Shown in pieces: positions 34,529 through 44,400 of a DNA stretch of 44,799 nucleotides. Made by a program: the position numbers and the translations under genes. Position 1 is the stretch's first letter, and each line of letters opens with the position of its first letter. The notes below the pieces were generated by a model. The model was not told the origin of the DNA, ran no database searches, and saw only the letters and a program-made list of their open reading frames with translations. Source of the DNA: Opitutales bacterium (GTDB lineage Bacteria; Verrucomicrobiota; Verrucomicrobiia; Opitutales; T3Sed10-336); NCBI GenBank assembly GCA_020831535.1, contig JAFIGF010000048.1, positions 1-44,799 on the forward strand, read 5' to 3'.

Positions 34529-36130
34529 TCAGTTACCGATCCTTTCCAGCTCGTGGGCTAGGTAGTAAGAGTTGGTTTCCTGGATTATCTGCGTTTCACT
34601 GATTTCCAGCATTTTATTGTACAAATGCTCCTGGAGGCGGCCTTCGGGGATATGGCGGTAGAGATGCTCGTACCCTCCGAAGGAGCAATCCATTCTCATC
34701 ACATTGGAGAGTTGGTTGCGGCTGATGCGGGTGAGATCGCGTTCGATGGCCCGGGGATAGACGGAGTCCAACTCGCTGATAAAACGATCCACATTGCCTG
34801 CGGCCAGATGGTGTTGGTTGATGTCGACGACTCTTGAGCGCTCGGTGGCGCCGGTAAGTCCCATCCCGCTTGGATACCCCCCCATCCGGGGAATGAAGGG
34901 CTTGGTGATTTCGGGGACCGAAACCCCTTCCACGGCGGGAAGCCATCCACTGATTTCGCCAAAGAGTTCGGCGGAGGCCTTCGAGGTCAGGTATTGCAGG
35001 AAATGAATGGTCTGGTCCAGGTTTTTGGTACCCCGGTAAACTCCAAAAACAGCTCCGGTCCCGATACCCCGTTCCGAAATGGGGCCGAGAACATTCTCCC
35101 CGAAATCCGGATGCTCCTGAGAAGGGAAGGGGATCGGAAAGGCTCCCAGGGGGAATGGTGCTTCGGCGTGCATGCTGCTGGCGTCCCAGCTGCCGCTGAC
35201 AATCATAACCATGCCTCCGCGTTCAAAGCGAAAACTGGCGTCTTCCCGCTGTAATTGCTGAAAACCAGGCTGCATGTGTTGGGTGATCAGGGATTGGAGG
35301 GCAAAGCCTTCACGGAAGGGGGTATCTCCCACCGACTTATTGCCCCGGAGAATTTCCAGCAGGACATAGTTGGCGTTGGGTCGTAAGTCGCGGACAGGAT
35401 TCTCCTCCAGAATCAGCTTTTGAGTCTGGCTGGTGAAAAGATTGTTCATCAATAGTGGACCGTTGTAGCGGGAGCCCGCGATGGGGAAGACATCTTCTCC
35501 GGTCTGTTCGGCGTAATCCCGGATTTCCTCGGAGATAGCAATAAATTCCTCCAGCGTTTCCGGGGGAGGACGGTCTCCTAGGATTTTCTGCCATAAATCC
35601 TTATTATAAAAAACCCGTATAGTGAAGAGGGCATTGGGAATCCCGTAAACCTCCAAAAGTTGATCGTTTAAGGTGAGTTCCGACTGGAGCCCATCGATAA
35701 AGGTTTCTTGCCAGGGAAGCTCCTCCAGGTCGGTTCCCGCGTTAAAGGGATTGGGTTGTTGGACATACTCCGTCAAAGGGACGAAATAACGGGCCAGGCG
35801 ATCTTCGGTAAGGCCTTTGCCCACACCCAATTGGATAAGGTCAGGGGCTTGCTGGCCCACCAGTTGAACAGTCAACCAGGTGGGGTAAACCCGTTCCGGA
35901 ATGGGGATTTGCCGGATGGTGACATGGGGGTATTTTTCCATGTAGTTTTCGGCGATGGCATCAAAGGCCTCACGGATACCGGATTCCAGTTGCCAGTGGG
36001 CAAAGCTGATAACAATGCGGTCTGGGTCGCGCTGCTCCATTTCGCGTGTAAAGACGCGATACAACGCAACGATAAAGCACAAAGCCAACAGGGCGATGCC
36101 GATCGTATTAAGAATCCGTTCCCGAGTCAT
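34529..36130 (-). CDS. Membrane-anchored extracellular solute-binding protein (family 1)
   Basis: Substrate-binding component of the sugar ABC importer (533 aa from ATG 36130). An N-terminal hydrophobic segment (6-23, ILNTIGIALLALCFIVAL) lacks a good lipobox, so it is probably held by an uncleaved anchor. The body has the family 1 fold: VISFAHWQLESGIREAFDAIAENYMEKYP, APDLIQLG, YGIPNALFTIRVFYNKDLW, and MVSGSWDASSMHAEAPFPLGAFPIPFP region. It is longer than typical MalE (about 400-430) because of an extra C-terminal helical section (about 440-533). A longer in-frame start at 36274 is rejected since it would add 48 residues before the signal. It overlaps the upstream TPR gene by 23 bp. Confidence 0.86.
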   Translation of the reverse strand: MTRERILNTIGIALLALCFIVALYRVFTREMEQRDPDRIVISFAHWQLESGIREAFDAIAENYMEKYPHVTIRQIPIPERVYPTWLTVQLVGQQAPDLIQLGVGKGLTEDRLARYFVPLTEYVQQPNPFNAGTDLEELPWQETFIDGLQSELTLNDQLLEVYGIPNALFTIRVFYNKDLWQKILGDRPPPETLEEFIAISEEIRDYAEQTGEDVFPIAGSRYNGPLLMNNLFTSQTQKLILEENPVRDLRPNANYVLLEILRGNKSVGDTPFREGFALQSLITQHMQPGFQQLQREDASFRFERGGMVMIVSGSWDASSMHAEAPFPLGAFPIPFPSQEHPDFGENVLGPISERGIGTGAVFGVYRGTKNLDQTIHFLQYLTSKASAELFGEISGWLPAVEGVSVPEITKPFIPRMGGYPSGMGLTGATERSRVVDINQHHLAAGNVDRFISELDSVYPRAIERDLTRISRNQLSNVMRMDCSFGGYEHLYRHIPEGRLQEHLYNKMLEISETQIIQETNSYYLAHELERIGN

Positions 36131-37043
36131 CAGAATCCTCCAGATAAGTTTGAATTTCCATGCGGCGGTCCGCGACCCAATCGACCCGGTTGTCCCGGGT
36201 GAAATTATCGAGGAAGCGTCCGTAAAATTGATCAGCCACCGGATAATTTTCCAGGTGTCGAGCCATTTCGGCAATGCGCACGTAGGTGGAGGCGAGCGTT
36301 TGGCGGTTGTGGATGCCTGCCTCCACGGCGGCCATCAAGTGCTCCAGAAGCAATTGCTGCGACTCCGGGTTTTCGTGGTCAAAATGAGTGTACGCATTGG
36401 CCATGACCAAGTGGTAATCGCGGCGCGTCCGCGAATTGACAAAGCTGCCCCGGAAAGCTTCGGTTTCGGCAAAGCGTTCGGCTTTGGTCTCCGGGTCGGT
36501 TGGCTCGTATAAACGCATCGTGACCCACCGTACCCGGGCCAATTCTCCCATCGGGTGATCCGGATGGTCCTCGTGGAGACGGTTGAAAATGTCTTTGGCT
36601 TTGTCCCAGTCCGGGGTGTAGCGATGGATTTGTTCGATCCTCCCGAGATAGTATCGTGCACGGATGCCGAAGTCGTCATTGGCCTCAACCTCCTTTACTT
36701 TTTGCAAGTATTCTTCGGCCGATTGGATCGTCGTCCGGCTCTTGGGTTGGAGGTTCAGGTGGGCGATGCCAAGACCCAAATGGGCTTCGCGGGCGCGTTC
36801 CCCATCGCGGGTGATAGCCTCTTCGAAACGCTCGATGGCCTGAACGATCAACAACTTGCTCAAACGGTCCCAAGCCATTTCATAAGGGTCTTGAGGGGCG
36901 GTTTCCAAGGGCTCCTCGGCGGCCAGGGGGGGGAGAATATAAAGAAAAAGGGCCAATAAACCAATCCATCTGCTCTGCGAAGAAAAAATTCCTTTACGAT
37001 ACTGCGGGGATAGGTTGGCTTCGGGAGATAGAGAAAGTCTCAT
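36108..37043 (-). CDS. Exported TPR-type protein heading the sugar ABC operon
   Basis: A 311-aa protein of unknown function from ATG 37043. Residues about 20-41 make a signal peptide (SRWIGLLALFLYILPPLAA), after a somewhat long N-region. The rest is helical with TPR-like pairs (ERAREAHLGLGIAHLNLQ, AEEYLQKVKEVEANDDFGIRARYYLGRI, DKAKDIFNRLHEDHPDHPMG). Its last 23 bases overlap the binding-protein gene, so the two are tightly coupled. A TPR partner for a solute-binding protein is unusual; it may organise the importer or sense loading. The upstream in-frame start at 37193 would collide with the transposase flank and is rejected. Confidence 0.7.
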   Translation of the reverse strand: MRLSLSPEANLSPQYRKGIFSSQSRWIGLLALFLYILPPLAAEEPLETAPQDPYEMAWDRLSKLLIVQAIERFEEAITRDGERAREAHLGLGIAHLNLQPKSRTTIQSAEEYLQKVKEVEANDDFGIRARYYLGRIEQIHRYTPDWDKAKDIFNRLHEDHPDHPMGELARVRWVTMRLYEPTDPETKAERFAETEAFRGSFVNSRTRRDYHLVMANAYTHFDHENPESQQLLLEHLMAAVEAGIHNRQTLASTYVRIAEMARHLENYPVADQFYGRFLDNFTRDNRVDWVADRRMEIQTYLEDSDDSGTDS

Positions 37044-37128
37044 GGCGGTGGGATTCGAACAAAGGGGGCATTGTTTGGAATCTTGGAAAACGGGGCAAGC
37101 TAAATTTCCCTTCTCCCACGCCAATTTG

Positions 37129-37160
37129 AATTTAAGATTCTTGAACTTAAGTATTGACGG
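37129..37160 (+). repeat. Left flank hairpin of the transposase gene
   Basis: A 32-bp segment with TTAAG / CTTAA arms followed by TTGACG. It aligns without gaps to 38265-38296 on the other side of the transposase at 23 of 32 positions, in the same orientation; the AATTTAAG, GAACTTAA and TTGACG blocks are kept. It ends 27 bases before the transposase start. Confidence 0.7.
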
Positions 37161-37187
37161 TATGTGGATTTTTGATTTTCTGGGGGT

Positions 37188-38225
37188 ATGCAACGAAAAA
37201 GATTACATTTTACGGATTGTCCGGCGGTTTATCATGTGATGTCGCGGACGGTAAACGGAGAAAAGATTTTTGGAGAGAAGGAGAAAGCCGTTCTCGCCAA
37301 AATGTTACACCAGGTGGCGGCCTTTTCAGGGGTCAAGGTTTTGACGTACTGTATTATGGCCAACCACTTCCATATCCTGGTGGAAGTGCCCAGTGCGGAG
37401 GGGGTTGAGCTGACCGATGAGGAGTTGGTGGAGAGGTATTGGTACCTGCACGGGGAGAACAATCACCTGCGCAAAACGCCCCGCTCAATTACTTATGCGC
37501 CCAATTCGGTGGAACAGGTGCAGCGGACGCTTAAACAGGGCGGCAAGGAAGCGGAGGAGCTTCGGGAGGCTTTGCACAAGCGGATGCATAATCTGCCGGA
37601 GTTTGTGAAGACTTTCAAGCAACGAGTGAGTATCTGGTACAACAGTGAGTATAGGCGTTATGGTCCGCTTTGGAGTGAGAAGTTCAAGAGTGTCTTGGTG
37701 GAGGGTCGGGCCAATGCCTTGAAGGTGGTGGCGGCCTATATTGATCTGAATCCGGTGCGAGCGGGCCTGGTGGATGATCCGGGGAAATATGCGCACAGTG
37801 GTTATGGGGAATCGGTGATGGCGGGAGAGCCGATGACCGACTTGGGGTATATCGTGGATGCGATTGATAAGGATACGGGCAGCGATGTGTTGCGATTTTA
37901 CCGGATGCTGGTGCTGGGGCAGGGGCGGATGCCCCGTGACGGGAAGGGGTACCTTGATGACCAGGAAGCGCAGGAAGAGATCACCCGTTTGCTCAGCGAG
38001 CAGGCGGAAAGTGAGGCTGATCGGCGTGGACGGGAAAAGATGTTTGCGGCCGTTACCAGAGCCCAGCTTGTTGGTTCAGAATCTTTCGTTGGAGGATTGC
38101 TGAAGGAAGCGAAGCAATGCCTTTCGCGCAAAGTCCGCCGCCCCAGTCTGACTTTCGAGACGCCGCTCCCCGGATTGTTTTCGCCGAATTTCTTTCGTTT
38201 GAACAAAACCAACTCTCAAAAATAG
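37188..38225 (+). CDS. Y1/HUH transposase of the REP-associated (RAYT/IS200-like) type
   Basis: A 345-aa single-strand DNA transposase of the tyrosine HUH group, which cuts next to small hairpins. The HUH motif is His60-Phe-His62 in YCIMANHFHILVEVP; the catalytic Tyr is likely Tyr184 in AAYIDLNPVRAGLV. The start YHVMSRTVNGEKIF and YGPLWSEKFKSVLVEG are typical. A helical insert (about 70-140) and a C-terminal extension (about 225-345) make it longer than E. coli RAYTs (about 165-220). Hairpins related in sequence flank it in the same orientation, as expected for its recognition sites. The frame is intact, so it may still act. It has no partner tnpB. Confidence 0.85.
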   Translation: MQRKRLHFTDCPAVYHVMSRTVNGEKIFGEKEKAVLAKMLHQVAAFSGVKVLTYCIMANHFHILVEVPSAEGVELTDEELVERYWYLHGENNHLRKTPRSITYAPNSVEQVQRTLKQGGKEAEELREALHKRMHNLPEFVKTFKQRVSIWYNSEYRRYGPLWSEKFKSVLVEGRANALKVVAAYIDLNPVRAGLVDDPGKYAHSGYGESVMAGEPMTDLGYIVDAIDKDTGSDVLRFYRMLVLGQGRMPRDGKGYLDDQEAQEEITRLLSEQAESEADRRGREKMFAAVTRAQLVGSESFVGGLLKEAKQCLSRKVRRPSLTFETPLPGLFSPNFFRLNKTNSQK

Positions 38226-38261
38226 GAAAGATGAACAGAGGTATGCAAGGAAGTCGGTCAA

Positions 38262-38294
38262 GTCAATTTAAGTTCGAAGAACTTAAAACTTGAC
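38262..38294 (+). repeat. Right flank hairpin of the transposase gene
   Basis: A perfect 9-bp stem TTTAAGTTC / GAACTTAAA with loop GAA (38267-38287), extended by GTCAA (38262-38266) pairing with TTGAC (38290-38294) across a 2-base bulge. It is the better-folded counterpart of the left flank at 37129-37160. Confidence 0.75.
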
Positions 38295-38331
38295 GCTTGG
38301 CGTTGCCGGTAGTTTCGAAAGCGTCAAGTTT
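38286..38331 (+). repeat. Second inverted repeat after the transposase gene
   Basis: AAACTTGACGCTT (38286-38298) pairs perfectly over 13 bp with AAGCGTCAAGTTT (38319-38331) around a 20-base loop. Its left arm overlaps the 3' arm of the preceding hairpin, so the two structures exclude each other. Confidence 0.75.
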
Positions 38332-38355
38332 CGGTTTCATAGATTTAACCAGTTT

Positions 38356-38381
38356 AAAAGAAACTATCTTGCGTTTCTTTT
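38356..38381 (+). terminator. Intrinsic terminator downstream of the transposase
   Basis: A 9-bp stem AAAAGAAAC / GTTTCTTTT with loop TATCTTGC is followed by TCGGTTTTA. The T-rich 3' side fits a rho-independent terminator reading on the plus strand, although the stem is AT-rich and only moderately stable. Confidence 0.5.
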
Positions 38382-38463
38382 TCGGTTTTAGCACAATCTT
38401 TTTAGTGGATTTGCATCCCAGTTTGTCCGACGAGAAGCGACCTGCCCCAACCCTGTGTTACTG

Positions 38464-41400
38464 ATGATTTGTAAACTTTTTTTCTTCTTGGCTCTGTATG
38501 GGGCTTTGTTCTTTTCTTTTTTTCTCCGGGCAGATACTGAGGAGCACGCACTTGCTCATATGGCCGAAAGCCGTTATGCGCAGGGGGCTGAGGTTTGGGA
38601 CCGCTTGTTTGCGGAGGAGAATCCATCCGAGGATTCTCTTCGTTGGCAGGAACTGAGTTTTCGTCGGGCCGATGCGCATTGGCGGGCCCTGGCGGGAACC
38701 ACGCAAAGTGATCACACAGTCTTTGTTCCCTATATTGAAAGTCTGGGAAATTTGACTGAAGTCGATGAGGTGACCCTCTGGGTTGCTGAAGCCCATCGTT
38801 CACTGGCAGAATTTCATTGGTTGGTCCGGCTGCGCTACCATTACCGTGGCCATGGTCCTCACCGTACTCATTTTCAGAAGGCCTTCACAGCCTATACCCG
38901 CTTGGAAGATACACCCGAACACCGCCAAGGGCTATTGGATCTCGTAATGCGTTTGGTCGATCCGGCTTCTTTTCTCCATGAGGGTTCGGGAAACATGGGG
39001 CGTTATTTAGGTTATCTCCCTTGGGACCGCAAACAACTCCGTTTGGTCCGGAGGTTCGCCGAGGAGATGGATCAACAGATGATCCTTGATCTGGCTATTC
39101 TCACTGACCGGATCCACGCAAGGGATTTTCTGCAGAACCTCAGTTCATCCGAGCATCAGGATGTCCTTCGAACTTTTGCGGGAATCCTTGCCGCAACCAC
39201 CGAGGAAGATCGCTGGTTCGATTATGCGGTTTTGCTTTACGGACGGTTTTTAGAGAACTTTGGCCGTTGGCATGAGGAATTTCAATACGCCAAATCGAAT
39301 TTGGCTGCCGCCGTAGAGTTGTATCGCCCTATTGCGGAAAACCATACGTTTGAGGGAAAGCTACCCCACTATGGTGAGATCAAAGCCCGTTTCGATGAAT
39401 TGACCCTTCCCAGTCTTTCGCTGCAGAGCCCGGAAACGATCCGTCCGGAATCTCTTCTTCGCTTTCATTTGCAGGCCCGTAACGTGGAAGAAGTCTCCTA
39501 TGCGATCTATGCCCTCGACGGTCCCGCTACTTTTGCCCGATCAGAGAACTGGATCCATCTCCCGGATCGGAATCGAGGGGAGACGACACCTGCCCCGGTC
39601 TTCCTCGAGGAGAATCCGGTTGACCAATGGACCGATGCGCCGGAACCGGATGAACCTTTCGCCAGTTCGACGATGACTCTGCGCCGGGAGGCTCTTCCGC
39701 GCGGTGGATACTGGTTGCGCGTAACCGGCCAAATGGGGGAAGAAACCGTGGTGCAGGAGGATGCCTATTTTGTCGTAACCGATAGCACCTTCATCTTGCA
39801 GGATATCATTGATGGGGGCGTGGTTTTTACCTGCCACATGGATTCTGGAGAGCCCGCACCTGGGGAGGTTCACTATTTCACTCACCGAACCTATCGTAAT
39901 GGCGGCGAGCGGATTGGCAGTGTTGAAAAGGTCCCACCGCAATCTACAGATGAAGACGGTCTCCTGACCATGGACCGAACGTCCCGTTGGGAAATGATCT
40001 GGGCGGAAACAGACCAGGGGCCGGTTCTTTATACGTCCCGGGCTTCCCTTCCAAATTTCCGGGACCGCAACATGACTCCGCATTTCACCACTGACCGTTC
40101 CCTCTATCGGCCAGGGGAAAGCGTTCACCTTCGCTACACTGAGAGGGTACCTTCGGAAGATGGTCTCACTCCGTCCCCGGAAGGCCGGGAAGTAATTCTT
40201 CAGTTGCTGGATGCGCGGAATCAAAAATTTAAAACGCTGGAACTGATTCTCGATGCCTATGGTGTCGCTGAGACGTCCTTCACTCTTCCGGAGGACATGG
40301 CGCTCGGCAAGGTTCGGGTTCGCCATCCTTATTGGCGGGCCAGTTCACAAACCTGGAGCCCTCCCAGGATACGTTCAACTTCGAATCTTTTGCGGGTGGA
40401 AGAATTCCGCACTCCTGAATTTCGCGTCGATGTAACGGGCCCCGGGAGTGATGGTCAGCCCGAAGCGTTTAGCGCGGGAGATGAGGTGGAGGTGGAGGTA
40501 AAGGTTGAATACTATGCTGGCGGGGCTATCCCCGGAGCTGAAGTTGACTACAGCATTGTCCGCCGTCCCCTGCACCTAGGGTACACCCCAAATCGATCCT
40601 TTGCCTGGTTGCGTTCCGATGCTCGTAACCACTCCCGCAGGTACCACCGGCGGGAGAATCCCGTAATCGAAGGGAAAACGACCACCGGGGAAGACGGAAT
40701 CGCCCGAATTTACCTTGATACCGCAGAAGACTTGGAGGGCCTTGAGGGCCGAAGTTCCCAGGTGCAGGATTGGGAATACGTTGTCCGGGTCAACGTAACC
40801 GATGCCTCCCGGCGCATTATAGAGGCGTCGGGATCGGTGCGGGTTACGAAACATCCCTACCGCTGGGGCTTGCATACCGATGGTGAGGTCTACCGCCCCG
40901 GTGCTGAAGTGGAACTCACGATAAAGGCCCTTGACCCCTACGACCGCCCGGTGGAGACCAAGGGAAAGGTCCTGATAGCCCGGCAGGTGGCGGCTGAAAA
41001 AGTAAGGAAAGCCCCTGGTGCCGAAGATCTTACCATTATCGAAGAGGGCTACCGCTGGAAACCCGTCACCAGTGGATCCTTCGTCACCAATGAGGGGGGC
41101 TCTGCCACTTTTGCCTTCACTCCTACTGAAGCTGGACTTTATCGTTTTCTAACGATTGATGAGAGCAGAGGTATTCAGAAAGAACATACATTTCTTGCGG
41201 CCACGGAGGAAACGCATTCGTTATCTATTGAACGGGGGAATTTGCGGCTGTATTCCGAACGGGATACCTTCCGCCAGGGAGATACCGGACGGGTCGTAGT
41301 GGTTGCGCCGCAACGCCAGAACAACACCGTCCTGTTTACTTCCTTCGGAGACGATTTGATTGATGCCAAGGTTTTGCGCATGGAGGGGAATGTCCGTATC

Positions 41401-44400
41401 GTTGATATTCCCATCGGCCCCGGGAGTGTACCCAATATCCATTTACGGGCGGCGCAAATGCGCGACCGGACGGTGCAAAAAGCTGAAGTTGAGTGGATCA
41501 TCCCGCCAGTGGAATTGTTTTTGGATGTTGCGCTTGATAAATTGCCGGAATCCTTTCGCCCCGGGGAGGAGGGCGAAATCGGCTTCACGGTGCGGGATCA
41601 TGAGGGCAATCCAGTGCAGGGCAATTTTGCTATCGGGGTGACCGACAAAGCCATTCAGGCGATCCAGCCACGGATTGAAAAGGATCTTCAGGAATTTTTC
41701 TACGGGGAGAAAAATCGTCTTATTAGTCGGATCGGAGTTCCCAGACTCCGAGGCCCGGCTTATCTTGATTTAGGCAAAACCACTCAGGTCAAACGGGAGC
41801 TTCAGGGGGAACTGCCGGTGGAAGAATATTGGCGGGAAAGGAATTCCGGAGAGAAAATCGAATCCTTGGCTGATAAGCTTACCGACGATCCGGTGGAGCG
41901 GCTGAGAACGCTTCGTATCGGGGGTGTTCATTTGCGGGGAGGAGGTCTTTCCGAAATAGTCCGGCAATTGGAGGCATCGTCCGAGTTTCATGAAGCCTTT
42001 CCGGAGTTCACCCTCGAAGTGGTCAACCACTTTAATATTGATGGAGATATTCACTTAAGCCTAACCAATATGACTATTGAAAGGATTATTGAATATGGCA
42101 TCGCAGAAATGGGGGCAACCTTCAACATTCACTTTCTCCCGGAGAAAAAAACCTTTCAGCTTTTTGTGATACCCTATCACTTTGAGCTATATGATCGAAG
42201 GCGATCAGGCCTGCAAGCTCCGGCAGATCCGTTTGCTCCTGATCGTTCGGCTCCGGCAGATCCGTTTGCTTCGGCCCGTTCTTCCTTCCGGTCGGCTTCG
42301 ACGGAGGTCGTACTGGAGGAATCCCTGTCCGCCCCCTTTGGAGGGGCAGATCTGGGTGAGGCAGCGAGCGTGCGCACGGATTTTCGTTCAACTGCGCATT
42401 GGACTTCCATGGTCATCACTGATCAGGAGGGCCGGGGCACGGTTTCCTTCACCTTTCCGGAAAATCTCACCGAATGGGAAATTCTCGTTCAGGGCGTGAC
42501 CACAGGCCCCGAGGTCGGCTGGCATGAAGCCGTTGTGCCAACTTCGGTTCCTGTCGCGATGCGGGTGCAAACGCCACGCTTTCTGGTCGAGGGTGACTAT
42601 GCTATCCTCTCCGGTATAGTGCAGAACCTCACCGACGAGGATCTCGGTGGGGGACTGAACCTCGAAGCCGAAGGACTTCGGGCTGACCGTGAAGGGTTTG
42701 AACAACATCCTTTACCTCAGGGAGCGCAGGTACGGATCGACCGTGGGTTTCATGCCGAAAACCCGCGTGATAAGGTTATCGTTACCGGTGAGGTTCGCTC
42801 TGGCGGGGGTAGTGATGCAATGGAGAAAAGCTTCCCCGTGGTGGAGTATGGAATTTTTCAATACCATGGGGATAGCACCGTTCTTCGTCTGCCGGAAAAG
42901 GGCGAAGCGGATTCGACCCTGTCCTTTGAGCTTCCCCCGCAAAGACATCCTGAACGGGCTTCTCTCGATATCCGTCTCTCCGTTTCGCTGGCTTCCACGG
43001 CCCTTGATGCGCTTCCATACCTGATCAGGTTTCCTTATGGCTGCACCGAGCAAACCCTGAGTCGGTTTATTCCCACAGTGCTTGTTCGGCGTACTTTGGA
43101 GGACCTTGAGCTTGATCCCACCCTTGTTGAAAACCGGGTTTTTGGCGGAGTTGACGAAGGGAATAGTGAGGGTCCACCCGGGCATTACAGACGTTCATTG
43201 AAGGAACTCGATAGCATGGTCGCCATGGGGGTGAATCGTCTTCTCGATATGCAGCACAACAACGGTGCTTGGGGCTGGTGGAAAGATTCCCTACCCAACG
43301 CTTGGATGACGGCTTATGCCACGATGGGTTTGGCTGTGGGGGCGCAAGCTGGAATTGATGTTGAGCGATCCTCTATTGACCGTGCCCAGCAATGGTTGCG
43401 CTCTCAATTGATCGACTACCGGGACCGTCCCGATCTCGCGGTTTTTATGCTCTATGCCATTGCGGTTGATCCCCTTGCTGAGTGGGACGAGCGTGATGCT
43501 GCCAATGCGGAGTATTTCTGGGAAAACCGGGATGTGCTCCGCTCGTATGGTCGCAGCCTCCTGACCCTTACCTTTCACCACCGCCAGGACGATTATCCCG
43601 AATACCTCGACCGGGCCAACCGTCTCCTCGTTACACTTGAAAACGGTCTCCGCGAGGTTCGCACCGGATCGGAATTGCTTGGAGAGGAGCGGGGGGAGGT
43701 TTGGGCCGTTCACTGGGGTGAGGAAGGGCCGACCCTTCGCTGGAATCGTAACGGAGTGGAGTCCACTTCCTGGGCTCTGCGGGCCTATCTTGCGGTGCGA
43801 CCGGACAGTCCCCGGGCGGAACAAGCGATGCGTTGGTTAGTCCAGCAACGGCGTGGGGCACAATGGTCCAATACCCGCGATTCCGCCATCGCTTTAATGG
43901 CCTTGACGGACTACCTCCGCATCAAGGAGGAGGGGCAAAGCGATCTGGAGGTGGATGTGCTGGTCAATGGAGAAAAACAGGAGACTTTCCTCTTCGGCGG
44001 GGAGAAAGCTCTAGGACATCAAACCCTTCAGCTGCCCGGCGATTCCCTATCCTTCGGGCAGAATGAGGTCACCTTTCAGGTTCGGGGTCAGGGAAGTCTT
44101 TATGCCTCTATTGGGGCGGAATATTTCACCCGTGAGGATCCCCTTGAAGCTCAGGGAAATCAGGTTTATGTCACTCGGAAATACCGTCGGGAGACGAGCG
44201 TGCCCCGGCTTGATGGAGGGCGTATCACCAAATGGACCGATCTCGAAAGTGGCGATCGCGTCCACGCCGGGGATCGGATCGAAGTCAGGTTGCTGATCGA
44301 AGTTCCGGTGGATCTTGAGTATTTGGTTTTTGAGGACAAAAAACCTGCCGGGCTTGAGCCGGAACAACAGCGAAGCGGGGAGTTGAACTATGCCGTGGCC

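Noticed and set aside
37045..37065. GTTCGAATCCC on the minus strand, resembling a tRNA T-loop
   Set aside because: The flanking bases do not make a T stem, acceptor stem or anticodon arm, and the site lies just upstream of the TPR gene start.
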